From Sphingomonas pokkalii (GTDB lineage: Bacteria; Pseudomonadota; Alphaproteobacteria; Sphingomonadales; Sphingomonadaceae): DNA of 64,000 bases. The notes beneath the pieces are model-generated. The model was not told the DNA's origin. It saw only the letters and a list, made by a program, of their open reading frames with translations, and ran no database searches. Every line of letters starts with the position of its first letter. Within the stretch, counting starts at the first letter, position 1. Shown piece by piece: positions 1 to 7,869 of the stretch. The stretch covers positions 2,783,507 through 2,847,506 of the forward strand of contig NZ_QENQ01000001.1 in the NCBI RefSeq assembly GCF_003096275.1, in the 5' to 3' direction. The position numbers and the translations under genes were made by a program.

Positions 1-266
1 GCCTTCACCGTTTCCGAGGAGACCGAGCTGATTTCGGCGGCGGCACCCTGGCTGCGCTCGGCGAGCTTGCGCACTTCGGAGGCGACCACCGCGAAGCCGC
101 GGCCATGTTCGCCGGCGCGGGCTGCCTCGACGGCGGCATTCAGGGCGAGCAGATCGGTCTGGCGGGCGATTTCCTGGACGATGCCGATCTTCTCGGCGAT
201 CGTCTGCATCGCGCCGACCGCCTTGTTCACCGCGACGCCGCTGACTTCGGCATCCTTGGCCGACTG
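1..266 (-). pseudogene. Truncated methyl-accepting chemotaxis protein remnant
   Basis: The minus strand encodes a clear chemoreceptor signalling-hairpin segment, including [20 protein letters not shown] and then [20 protein letters not shown]. The similarity fades at about position 266. Nine codons further upstream an in-frame stop (TAA, 297-299) closes the frame, and no plausible start codon lies between. The sensor, HAMP and N-terminal parts expected of such a receptor are absent upstream in every minus-strand frame. It continues off the left edge, so its 3' end is unseen. Most likely a 5'-deleted remnant; a shift caused by assembly error cannot be excluded. Confidence 0.7.
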
Positions 267-377
267 GCGATGACAGCATCCGACTACGTGCCAACATTAC
301 CCCGATTTACCGCTTGCATCCGAAGGGGCGTCCACAGATGCCGTTGATTGCTTCGGCGATCAGTGTATTATGAAAGC

Positions 378-656
378 ATGTCACGCAAAAGCTTCCTGCG
401 GTCTCTTTTCTGGGATGCTTCCCGAGATCGGCCGCAAAACAAGTGGATGGTCAATCTCGCCGTCGTGCTTGTGATGACACCAATGTTGCTTCTCTTCCCT
501 ATCACCATCCAGTTCTTTCTGAGTCCGCTCTGGATGTTTGATGACTGGGATGCCTTCGCCCTTTTCGCCATGTTCTATGGTGCGCCTTGGTTCCTCGCCG
601 GGTGTCTGGTTTATGCAGCTGCAAACATTGGCGAGCCGGTCGAACCGGGAGCATAG
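378..656 (+). CDS. Small membrane protein of unknown function
   Basis: A 92-residue product that I do not recognise. A basic, hydrophilic N-terminus (MSRKSFLRSL onward) is followed by two hydrophobic segments at about residues 24-48 and 60-82, so two membrane passes are likely. The ATG at 378 is preferred; a TTG at 348 would add ten residues. The surrounding DNA (270-700) is visibly richer in A and T than the rest of the window, and the gene sits between a broken chemoreceptor and a glycosyltransferase. This is compatible with recently acquired or decaying DNA. That it is a real gene is only moderately certain. Confidence 0.45.
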   Translation: MSRKSFLRSLFWDASRDRPQNKWMVNLAVVLVMTPMLLLFPITIQFFLSPLWMFDDWDAFALFAMFYGAPWFLAGCLVYAAANIGEPVEPGA

Positions 657-764
657 TCCGACTTGCTGCGTCCGCTAGCGGGGCGCTTTCGGTCCTTCCA
701 AACTTTATCCGTCTACAGCCTAGCGGGTGACGGCGCGGCAAACCCCCGCTAAACCCCGGCCCCC

Positions 765-1898
765 ATGTCGATCCATATCCTTCATCTTCATTCCAGCTTC
801 GCGATGGATGGTGGCGAACCGCGCTCGGTGCAACTGATGAACGCCTTTGGCGACCGTGCTCGACACACCATCGTCTCCGCGCTGCCCGATCAGCTCTCCG
901 CACGGGACGCAATCGAGGGCGAGATCAAATATGAGATTGCGCTTGATCCGCCTCCACTTGTGGGCAAGCCTTCGGTCAAGCGCTACGAGGCGATCGCCCG
1001 GTTCATGCGGCGCTTCGACCTGGTGTTGACGCATGGGTGGGGCGCGATCGACGGGGTGATGGCGGCACGCGTGTTCGGCAAGGGGCTGCCACCGATCGTC
1101 CATCACGAAGATGGGCTGGATGGCGGCGAAACCGGCAAGCTCAGCACGATGCGCAACATGTATCGTCGCATGGCGCTGCCGGCCGCAAACGCGCTTGTCG
1201 TTCCTTCGGCGCGGCTGGAGCAGGTGGCGGTCCGCTTCTGGAAGCAGCCGGCGGAACGGATCGTTCACATTCCCGGTGGCGTTTCGGTGGCGCGCTTCGC
1301 CCAGGCGCCCGATCCGACGCTGCTGCCGATGCTGGCCAAGCGCCGCAAAGGGGAGGTGTTCATCGCCTGCATCGCCGGGCTGCGACCGGAGGAGGATCTG
1401 CCGCTGCTGGTCCGCGCCGTGGGCGGCATGACCTCCCGGTTCAAGCTGGTGATCCTGGGCGAGGGTCCGGAACGTCAGGCGATCCTGGATCAGGCCGAAG
1501 CGATGGCGGTGGACGACCAGATATTCCTGCCGGGAGCGTTGCCGCATCCGCATCGCTATCTGGGCTTGTTCGACATGCTCGCGTTGTCCGGAAAGACGGT
1601 CGAGGCGCCGGTATCGGTGCTGCAGGCGATGGCGGCCGGGCTGACCATCGTGGCGCCGAGGCTAGGGGATATTCCGGCGATGGTCTCCGAACCTAACCAG
1701 CGCTACCTTTTGCCGGAGCGTACCGAAGTAACGATGCGGGACCGGCTCGATCCGTTGGCGCAATATCCCGATGAGCGCAGGCGGGTGGGGGAAGCGAACC
1801 GGAGCCGGGTCGCGGCGTTGTTCAGTGCGGAGGCCATGGTAGAAGCCCATGCCCGGCTCTATGGGCAGGCGATGGGGCGGCCGGGGGTGCTGGGTTAA
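765..1898 (+). CDS. Glycosyltransferase family 4-like protein
   Basis: A 377-residue GT-B fold glycosyltransferase. The N-terminal half begins with a Rossmann strand (ILHLHSSF) and a GGEPRSV loop that resembles acceptor-side motifs of family 4. The C-terminal half has the donor-binding signature around KLVILGEGPERQ (about residue 230) and a helix reading APVSVLQAMAAG (about 281-292). In this family that helix normally carries an EX7E motif; here the second Glu is Gln and the first is displaced or replaced, so the motif looks degenerate. Predicted role: sugar transfer in envelope or exopolysaccharide synthesis. No polysaccharide cluster surrounds it and the substrate cannot be assigned. Confidence 0.75.
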   Translation: MSIHILHLHSSFAMDGGEPRSVQLMNAFGDRARHTIVSALPDQLSARDAIEGEIKYEIALDPPPLVGKPSVKRYEAIARFMRRFDLVLTHGWGAIDGVMAARVFGKGLPPIVHHEDGLDGGETGKLSTMRNMYRRMALPAANALVVPSARLEQVAVRFWKQPAERIVHIPGGVSVARFAQAPDPTLLPMLAKRRKGEVFIACIAGLRPEEDLPLLVRAVGGMTSRFKLVILGEGPERQAILDQAEAMAVDDQIFLPGALPHPHRYLGLFDMLALSGKTVEAPVSVLQAMAAGLTIVAPRLGDIPAMVSEPNQRYLLPERTEVTMRDRLDPLAQYPDERRRVGEANRSRVAALFSAEAMVEAHARLYGQAMGRPGVLG

Positions 1899-1975
1899 GG
1901 CCGCCGGGAGCAAATGTTACTCGCTTGTTGCGACCGTTCCGGCTAGCGTCGCGCGGCAATTTTTGTGGAGGCAAT

Positions 1976-3379
1976 GTGTTCAAGGGTCTTTCGCCCATCA
2001 ACTACAACGGCCGTGAGGTCTGGCCGCTGGTCGAGGGCGGGAAGGGCGTCGCAGCAACCAACCATGCGAGCGCGGGGGCCTGGGCGGCCGCCGGCGGCAT
2101 CGGCACGGTCAGCGCGGTCAACGCCGACAGCTATGACGCGGATGGCAAGATCATCCCCCAGATCTACCGTGCCCTCACGCGCCGCGAGCGCCACGAAGAG
2201 CTGATCCAGTACGCGATCGAAGGCGCCGTCCAGCAGGTCAAGCGCGCCTTCGAGATCGCCGGCGGCAAGGGCGCGATCAACATCAACGTGCTCTGGGAAA
2301 TGGGCGGCGCCCAGCGCGTCCTCCAGGGCGTGCTGGAGCGGACCAAGGGCATGGTGGCGGGCGTCACCTGCGGCGCGGGCATGCCCTACAAGCTCAGCGA
2401 GATCGCGGCGCACCATGAGGTGAGCTACCTGCCGATCGTCAGCTCCGGCCGCGCCTTCCGCGCGCTGTGGAAGCGGGCCTATTCGAAGGCGCAGGAATGG
2501 TTGGCGGCGGTGGTCTATGAAGATCCCTGGCTCGCCGGCGGGCATAACGGCCTGTCCAACGCCGAGGATCCGCGCGCGCCGCAGGATCCCTATCCGCGCG
2601 TCAAGGCGCTGCGCGACGTGATGCGCGAGGGCGGCCTGCCGGATAGCGTGCCGATCGTGATGGCCGGCGGCGTCTGGTACCTGCGCGACTGGAACGACTG
2701 GATCGACAATCCCGAGCTGGGCGCGATCGCCTTCCAGTTCGGCACCCGTCCGTTGCTCACCAAGGAAAGCCCGATCCCGGAGGGCTGGAAGGCCAAGCTG
2801 ATGGAGATCGAGGAAGGCGATGTGCTGCTGCACCGCTTCTCGCCCACGGGCTTCTATTCCAGCGCGGTCCGCAATCCGTTCCTGCGGCACCTGGAGGCGC
2901 GTTCGGAGCGCCAGATCCCGTACTCCACCGAGGCGGCGGGGGATCACACCTTCCAGCTCGACGTCGGCGTGAAGGGCAAGAATTTCTGGGTGACCCGCAA
3001 CGACCTGCTGCGCGCGCGCGAATGGTTCGGCCTGGGCTTCACCAGCGCGCTGAAGACGCCGGACAACACCTTGGTGTTCGTGACGGCCGAGGACCAGCAG
3101 ATCATCCGCAAGGACCAGGCCGACTGCATGGGCTGCCTCAGCCAGTGCCAGTTCTCGTCCTGGGCGGATACCGAGACCAACTCGACCGGCCGTCTGGCCG
3201 ATCCGCGCAGCTTCTGCATCCAGAAGACGCTGCAGGACATCGCCCATGGCGGCGATACCGATCAGAACCTGATGTTTGCCGGCCATGCCGCGTACAACTT
3301 CAAGCGCGATCCCTTCTATTCGAACGGGTTCGTGCCGACGGTGAAGCAGCTGGTCGATCGGATCCTGACCGGGGATTGA
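1976..3379 (+). CDS. Nitronate monooxygenase / NAD(P)H-dependent flavin oxidoreductase family protein
   Basis: A 467-residue TIM-barrel flavoprotein of the nitronate monooxygenase (2-nitropropane dioxygenase-like) family. FMN-binding hallmarks are GVTCGAGMP (about residue 135) and IVMAGGVWY (about 225) followed by GAIAFQFGTRPLLT. The C-terminal third has a cysteine cluster, DCMGCLSQCQ (about residue 382), which could bind metal or an Fe-S centre; this is an inference. A GTG start at 1976 is chosen because GGAGG lies five bases upstream; an in-frame start at 1925 lacks this. The gene is longer than typical members of the family (about 320-380 residues). The physiological substrate is unknown. 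Confidence 0.75.
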   Translation: MFKGLSPINYNGREVWPLVEGGKGVAATNHASAGAWAAAGGIGTVSAVNADSYDADGKIIPQIYRALTRRERHEELIQYAIEGAVQQVKRAFEIAGGKGAININVLWEMGGAQRVLQGVLERTKGMVAGVTCGAGMPYKLSEIAAHHEVSYLPIVSSGRAFRALWKRAYSKAQEWLAAVVYEDPWLAGGHNGLSNAEDPRAPQDPYPRVKALRDVMREGGLPDSVPIVMAGGVWYLRDWNDWIDNPELGAIAFQFGTRPLLTKESPIPEGWKAKLMEIEEGDVLLHRFSPTGFYSSAVRNPFLRHLEARSERQIPYSTEAAGDHTFQLDVGVKGKNFWVTRNDLLRAREWFGLGFTSALKTPDNTLVFVTAEDQQIIRKDQADCMGCLSQCQFSSWADTETNSTGRLADPRSFCIQKTLQDIAHGGDTDQNLMFAGHAAYNFKRDPFYSNGFVPTVKQLVDRILTGD

Positions 3380-3385
3380 GGAAAA

Positions 3386-3423
3386 CTTCTACGCCCCTCC
3401 CTTTCAGGGGAGGGGCTTAGAAG
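3386..3423. terminator. Bidirectional terminator-like hairpin between convergent genes
   Basis: A long imperfect stem: CTTCTA at 3386-3391 pairs with TAGAAG at 3418-3423, and GCCCCTCCC at 3393-3401 pairs with GGGAGGGGC at 3408-3416, around a six-base loop. It starts seven bases after the stop of the upstream plus-strand gene and ends one base before the stop of the minus-strand dehydrogenase, the expected site for a shared terminator. Confidence 0.7.
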
Positions 3424-3424
3424 G

Positions 3425-4423
3425 TTACAGCCACCCCTCGAACACCTGATCCGGCGGGCGGTGGCCATCGGCCCAGCTGCGGATATTGGCGATGACCTTC
3501 ATCCCCATCGCTTCGCGCGCTTCGAACGTCGCCGAGCCGAGGTGCGGCAGCAGCACCACATTCTCCAGTCCGATCAGCCTCGGATCGACGTTCGGCTCGT
3601 CGACATAGACGTCCAGGCCCGCACCCGCGATGCGGCGGGCCTGCAACGCCGCGACCAGCGCTTCCGGATCGACGATTTCACCGCGCGCGGTGTTGATCAG
3701 CCAGCCATCCGGTCCCAGGAGATCGAGTCGTCGTGCGTCGATCAGTCCATTGGTGGCGGCGGTGTGCGGCGTGTGAATCGTCAGGATGTCGATCGCTTCC
3801 AGCATCGCGTCGAGATCGTCGTGATAGGTCGCGCCCAGCTGATGCTCGAGCACTTCATGTACCCGGTGCCGCCCATGATAATGGATCTGCAGCCCGAAGG
3901 CCCGGGCGCGCTGCGCCACGGCCTGGCCGATCCGGCCCATGCCGAGAATGCCCAGCTTGCGCCCACCAATGCGGTGGCCGCGCATGCTGGTCGGACTCCA
4001 CCCGGTCCATGCACCAGCGCGGACCAGCTTGTCGCCCTCCACCAGCCTCCGCGGCACGGCGAGGATCAGCGCCATCGCCATGTCGGCGGTGTCGTCGGTA
4101 AGCACGCCGGGCGTGTTGGTGACGACGATGCCGCGCGCGCGTGCAGCCTTCAGGTCGATATGGCCGACGCCGGCGCCGTAATTTGCGATCAGCCGCAGGC
4201 GATCGGGCGCGGCGGCGATCAGATCGGCAGTGATGCGATCGGTGACGGTGGGGACGAGAACGTCGGCGTCGGCCATGGCCGCAGCGAGCGCCGCCGCGTC
4301 CATCGGCGTATCGCCTGGATTGCGCACCGAATCGAACAGGGCTTCCATCCGCGCTTCGCTGGCCTGGGGCAGCGCGCGGGTAACGATTACCCGGGGGCGG
4401 GACGGTCGCTTGGTATCGGCCAT
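3425..4423 (-). CDS. D-isomer-specific 2-hydroxyacid dehydrogenase (glyoxylate/hydroxypyruvate reductase type)
   Basis: A 332-residue NAD(P)-dependent dehydrogenase. The nucleotide-binding GMGRIG motif lies near residue 157. The family signature follows: NTARGEIVDPEAL with the substrate-binding Arg (about 240), a GAGLDVYVDEP segment carrying the catalytic Glu, and LLPHLGSAT with the catalytic His (about 290). It would reduce 2-oxoacids such as glyoxylate or hydroxypyruvate in the cytosol. The start at 4423 (MADTKRP) gives the normal family length. It is divergent from the SH3-domain gene with a 75-bp gap that must hold both promoters. Confidence 0.85.
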   Translation of the reverse strand: MADTKRPSRPRVIVTRALPQASEARMEALFDSVRNPGDTPMDAAALAAAMADADVLVPTVTDRITADLIAAAPDRLRLIANYGAGVGHIDLKAARARGIVVTNTPGVLTDDTADMAMALILAVPRRLVEGDKLVRAGAWTGWSPTSMRGHRIGGRKLGILGMGRIGQAVAQRARAFGLQIHYHGRHRVHEVLEHQLGATYHDDLDAMLEAIDILTIHTPHTAATNGLIDARRLDLLGPDGWLINTARGEIVDPEALVAALQARRIAGAGLDVYVDEPNVDPRLIGLENVVLLPHLGSATFEAREAMGMKVIANIRSWADGHRPPDQVFEGWL

Positions 4424-4498
4424 GGCACAGGGCTTGGCCGGTGCCGCGAATACAGTCAACGGTTGAAGCGCGCGGCGCAGTGGTCGATAGACGTTGTC

Positions 4499-4981
4499 AT
4501 GCAGCAGCGGCGTTTCTCGATCGGTATCGCGGCCCTGGCGCTCGTCGCCCTGGCTACCCCTGCCTATGCGGAGCGGAAGCCGCCTTATTATGCTTCGCTG
4601 AAGGCGAGCAAAGCGCGGATGCGGACCGGGCCCGGGCGAAACTATCCTACCAACTGGTTCTATCAGCGGCGCGGGCTGCCGCTGAAGGTGGTCGCCAGCT
4701 ATGGTGCCTGGCTGAAGGTGCGCGATCCCGATGGCGCAGAGGGCTGGATGCAGGGAAATCTGCTCGACGACAAGCGGACCGCGATCGTTATCGGGGGCAT
4801 TGCGGAGCTGCACAGCACGCCGGCGAACGATTCGCATATCAGCTGGCGTGCGGCGCCGGGTGTGGTCGGACGGATCAGCGCGTGCAGCGGCGGCTGGTGC
4901 TGGTTCGATGTCGGCGGGCGCGCGGGCTATGTGGAGCAGACGCGGATTTGGGGAACGGATCCGGGCGAAACGGTGCGATAG
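4499..4981 (+). CDS. Exported SH3-domain protein
   Basis: A 160-residue protein with a signal peptide (basic MQQRRF, hydrophobic core, cleavage probably after ATPAYA at residue 24). The mature part has two bacterial SH3-like repeats. The first contains SKARMRTGPGRNYPTNW and ends at EGWMQGNLL; the second runs from AELHSTPAND to GRAGYVEQTRIWG. Such domains bind peptides or peptidoglycan in the periplasm. It is divergent from the 2-hydroxyacid dehydrogenase. A longer open frame upstream of the ATG is antisense to that dehydrogenase and is not part of this gene. Confidence 0.8.
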   Translation: MQQRRFSIGIAALALVALATPAYAERKPPYYASLKASKARMRTGPGRNYPTNWFYQRRGLPLKVVASYGAWLKVRDPDGAEGWMQGNLLDDKRTAIVIGGIAELHSTPANDSHISWRAAPGVVGRISACSGGWCWFDVGGRAGYVEQTRIWGTDPGETVR

Positions 4982-4999
4982 GCGAAGCGACAGCCATCG

Positions 5000-5276
5000 T
5001 CAGGGGCGATGGCCGTTCATCCCGGGCGGCCGGCGATCGCCTTGGGCGCGCGGCCATTGCCAAGGCGCGGCGAGGGCCGCCCCGAGCATGGCGATCGCCA
5101 TGTCCTTCTGGGGATCCCATAGATCGCCCTGTTGCCCGTTATATTCGTCTGCCATGCCGGGCGCGACCAGGATCGTCAGCAGCCATTCGCAGCGGCGCTG
5201 CCGCAAGGGCAAGCAGGATAAGCGAGGCGGATTGGCGCCGGGGAAGCGCACGCCACGCGCTGAGATACCGGATCAT
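5000..5276 (-). pseudogene. Internally deleted YjdF/DUF2238-type membrane protein
   Basis: Two pieces of one family lie in different frames. From the ATG at 5276 the minus strand reads MIRYLSAWRALPRRQSASL and a hydrophobic run, like the N-terminus of DUF2238 (YjdF) proteins. From about 5200 to the stop at 5000, another frame reads EWLLTILVAPGMADEYNGQQ, then GDLWDPQKDMAIAMLGAAL, the characteristic C-terminal signature. Family members are about 200 residues with several membrane passes; fewer than 95 codons remain here. The middle is gone and the junction (about 5185-5205) is frameshifted. The C-terminal match is strong; the N-terminal match is inferred. Confidence 0.65.
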
Positions 5277-5327
5277 GGGGAAGGAATGGCAATATCCCTT
5301 CTCCCTGTCGAGCCGCGGGTGCGGCGC

Positions 5328-6515
5328 TTAATCCATCAGTTCCACGGCCATCGCGGTCGCTTCGCCGCCGCCGATGCAGAGCGACGCCAGTCCGCGCTTC
5401 TGCCCGTTGGTCTCGAGCGCCGATAGCAAGGTCGCCAGTACCCGCGCGCCGCTCGCGCCGATGGGATGCCCCAGTGCGCAAGCGCCGCCATGGATGTTGA
5501 CCGCCTCGTGGCTGAGGCCGAGTTCGCGCATCGCGATCATCGTCACGCAGGCAAAGGCTTCGTTGACTTCGAACAGATCGACGTCGCCGGTCGACCAGCC
5601 GGCCTTTTCCAGGGCCTTGCGCATCGCGAACACCGGCGCAGTCGTGAAGCGCGCCGGTGCATGGGCGTGGGCCGCGTGGGAAAGGATCCGCGCGATCGGC
5701 GTCAGGCCCAGCTTCTCAGCCACCGAGGCGCGTGCCAGCACCAGTGCTGCCGCGCCGTCCGAGATCGACGAGGCATTGGCGGCGGTGATCGTGCCGTCCT
5801 TGGCGAAGGCGGGCTTCAGCGTCGGGATCTTGGACGGGTCGGCCTTGGTCGGCTGTTCGTCGAGGGCCACGGTCACCACGCCCTTGCGGCCCTGCAGCTC
5901 GACAGGCACGATCTCGCGATCGAACGCGCCGTTGCCCTGGGCGGCCTTGGCGCGCTCCAGGCTGGCGATGGCGAAGGCGTCCTGCGCCTCGCGGGTGAAC
6001 TGATATTCCTTGGCGGTCTCCTCGGCGAAGCTGCCCATCAGCCGGCCGGGCTCATAGGCGTCCTCGAGACCATCGAGGAACATATGGTCCTTCAGCACGT
6101 CATGTCCGATCCGCGCGCCGCTGCGGTGCCGCATCGAGAGATAGGGCGCGTTGGTCATGCTCTCCATGCCGCCGGCGATCAGCAGATCGACCGACCCCGC
6201 GGCCAGCGCCTCGGCGGCCATTATCGTCGCCTGCATCCCCGATCCGCACATCTTGTTGATCGTCGTCGCCTCGATGTGCTGCGGCAGACCGGCCTTGAGT
6301 GCGGCCTGGCGGGCAGGGGCCTGCCCCAGCCCGGCGGGCAGCACGCAGCCCATATAGATGCGCTCGATCGCGTCCCCCTTCAGCCCGGCGCGCTCGACCG
6401 CGGCGCCGACGGCGGTGGCGCCCAGATCGGTAGCGGCAGCATCGGCCAGGCTACCCTGGAAACTCCCCATCGGCGTGCGGGCATAGGAAAGAATCACGAT
6501 GGGGTCGGCGGACAT
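5328..6515 (-). CDS. Acetyl-CoA acetyltransferase (thiolase)
   Basis: A 395-residue thiolase, the standard length for biosynthetic or degradative thiolases. All catalytic elements are present: the nucleophilic Cys in INKMCGSGMQ (about residue 90), the His in GGACALGHPIGASGAR (about 350) and the second Cys in LCIGGGEATAM (about 380). It interconverts acetyl-CoA and acetoacetyl-CoA or cleaves 3-ketoacyl-CoA. It stands alone without phaB or beta-oxidation partners nearby, so the direction of the reaction cannot be told from context. The decayed YjdF-like gene lies 51 bp downstream. Confidence 0.92.
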   Translation of the reverse strand: MSADPIVILSYARTPMGSFQGSLADAAATDLGATAVGAAVERAGLKGDAIERIYMGCVLPAGLGQAPARQAALKAGLPQHIEATTINKMCGSGMQATIMAAEALAAGSVDLLIAGGMESMTNAPYLSMRHRSGARIGHDVLKDHMFLDGLEDAYEPGRLMGSFAEETAKEYQFTREAQDAFAIASLERAKAAQGNGAFDREIVPVELQGRKGVVTVALDEQPTKADPSKIPTLKPAFAKDGTITAANASSISDGAAALVLARASVAEKLGLTPIARILSHAAHAHAPARFTTAPVFAMRKALEKAGWSTGDVDLFEVNEAFACVTMIAMRELGLSHEAVNIHGGACALGHPIGASGARVLATLLSALETNGQKRGLASLCIGGGEATAMAVELMD

Positions 6516-6605
6516 AACGGCTCCTCTCGGGTGTTTGCGGCCGATCTAGGGGGTTGGTGGCGGGTTTGCAAAAGCCGGCGCGCTCCCGCAGGAAGGGAAC
6601 CGTGC

Positions 6606-6866
6606 ATGAACCTTGTCGACATTCTCAAATGGGGCGCTTCGATCAGTGGAATGATCGCGGCGTTCCTTGTCGCGCTCGATCTCGGCCGGCGGGCGACCGG
6701 TTGGGGCTTTGTGCTGTTCGTGGGCTCGAGCATCTGCTGGATCGGCGGCGCGCTCATGACCGGCGACGAGCCGCTCTGGACCCAAAATCTGGTGCTGTTC
6801 TGCATCAACCTGTTCGGCGTGTACCGCTATCTGATCCGCAAGCGGCGCCCGCGTGACGCCGGGTGA
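6606..6866 (+). CDS. Small three-helix membrane protein
   Basis: An 86-residue product with three hydrophobic stretches at about residues 8-27, 34-52 and 61-78 and a basic C-terminal tail (RKRRPRDAG). I do not recognise a characterised family. The ATG at 6606 opens the gene. Its last 14 bases overlap the GTG start of the prepilin peptidase, so the two are very likely co-transcribed and translationally coupled. A role linked to the peptidase is possible but unproven. Confidence 0.6.
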   Translation: MNLVDILKWGASISGMIAAFLVALDLGRRATGWGFVLFVGSSICWIGGALMTGDEPLWTQNLVLFCINLFGVYRYLIRKRRPRDAG

Positions 6867-7665
6867 GATATGGGGCGTGCCGCTTCTTCTCGGCGTGCTG
6901 GGAGCGGTGTTCGGCAGCTTCATCGCGACGATGGCGATCCGCTGGCCGGAAGGGCGAAGTGTCGCGATCGGCCGGTCTTCCTGCGATTCCTGTGGTCAGC
7001 TGCTGAAGGCAGGGGAATTGGTGCCGGTTGTCAGCTTCGTACTTCAACGCGGACGCTGTCGTCATTGCCGAGCGGCGATCGCGCCTGGCCATTGGGTGGT
7101 GGAGGTCCTGGGACTGGCGATCGGCGTCGTTGCGGGCCTCGCTGCGCCGGGATGGGAAGGCGCGGCTGGCGCGGTGTTCGGCTGGCTGCTGCTGGCACTG
7201 GCCGCACTCGACCTTGCCGCATTTTGGCTGCCCAATGGGTTGAACGTGGCGCTTGCACTCTCTGGGCTTGCGGCAGGCACTCTCGGCTTAGGCGTGCCGC
7301 TGGTAGAGCGCGTGATCGGTGGGATGGCGGGTTTCGGCGCCCTCTGGCTGGTGGCGCGTGGCTACAAGGCATTGCGGGGACGGCACGGATTGGGTGGCGG
7401 TGACCCAAAGTTGTTTGGCGCGATCGGCTGCTGGCTGGGTTGGCAGGATCTGCCCGTTGTGCTGCTCGTGGCAAGCATGATCGGTCTTGCCGTCGTGCTG
7501 GTCCGGGTTGGTGCGGGCCGGCAGGTGCGCGCCACCGACCGGTTGCCGTTCGGCATCATGCTCGCCGCTGGTGCCTTTGCGGTGTGGCTCGGGTCGCACT
7601 GGTTCACGCCTTCGCCCGTGCCGAGCGACCCGGTGACGGTGCGCGTGATACCGATCGACCATTGA
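6853..7665 (+). CDS. Prepilin peptidase (A24 aspartic peptidase)
   Basis: A 270-residue polytopic inner-membrane protein of the type IV prepilin peptidase family. The N-terminal A24_N part has GSFIATMAIRWPEG and the two CxxC pairs (CDSC and CRHC, about residues 44-74) that bind zinc in the methylase region. The catalytic aspartates are in ALDLAAFWLPN (about 118) and in the GxGD-like loop GGGDPKLFGAIG (about 178). It would cleave and N-methylate type IV pilin or type II secretion pseudopilins. No pilus or secretion genes are adjacent. GTG start; overlaps the preceding small gene by 14 bp. Confidence 0.85.
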   Translation: MTPGEIWGVPLLLGVLGAVFGSFIATMAIRWPEGRSVAIGRSSCDSCGQLLKAGELVPVVSFVLQRGRCRHCRAAIAPGHWVVEVLGLAIGVVAGLAAPGWEGAAGAVFGWLLLALAALDLAAFWLPNGLNVALALSGLAAGTLGLGVPLVERVIGGMAGFGALWLVARGYKALRGRHGLGGGDPKLFGAIGCWLGWQDLPVVLLVASMIGLAVVLVRVGAGRQVRATDRLPFGIMLAAGAFAVWLGSHWFTPSPVPSDPVTVRVIPIDH

Positions 7666-7692
7666 TCCCCAGGCGCGGTCAGGCCAAAAAAA

Positions 7693-7714
7693 AGGCCGCC
7701 CCGGAGGGCGGCCT
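7693..7714. terminator. Terminator-like hairpin after the prepilin peptidase gene
   Basis: A perfect 9-bp stem (AGGCCGCCC at 7693-7701 with GGGCGGCCT at 7706-7714) around CGGA. The uninterrupted A-tract at 7686-7693 precedes it on the plus strand, so the U-run forms only on minus-strand transcripts. On the plus strand it is a strong hairpin without a U-tract, 28 bp past the stop codon. Confidence 0.6.
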
Positions 7715-7803
7715 ATGAAAGTCTTAGGAGAGGATGCCTGAAAGGCCCGATCTTTCTGCACCGCACGGGCTAGTGCTGCAAGTGCGAAATGTTATCGATA
7801 CCA

Positions 7804-7818
7804 TTGCAAAATTTGCAA
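7804..7818. promoter_or_regulatory. Candidate MarR-type operator dyad
   Basis: TTGCAAAATTTGCAA is a perfect inverted repeat with 7-bp arms around one central base, 51 bp before the MarR-family start codon. Its size and AT-rich symmetry fit a site for a dimeric winged-helix regulator, so autoregulation is plausible. This is inference from position and symmetry only. Confidence 0.4.
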
Positions 7819-7869
7819 CATGATGGCGTTGTCACATGCGCAAAGCGAAACCGGGAGCTGCGTTTCGGT

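Noticed and set aside
1943..3286. Open frame of 447 codons antisense to the nitronate monooxygenase-like gene
   Set aside because: No recognisable domain and composition typical of a shadow frame.
3461..4498. Long upstream extension of the SH3-domain gene
   Set aside because: The extension is antisense to the 2-hydroxyacid dehydrogenase; the signal peptide begins at the ATG at 4499.
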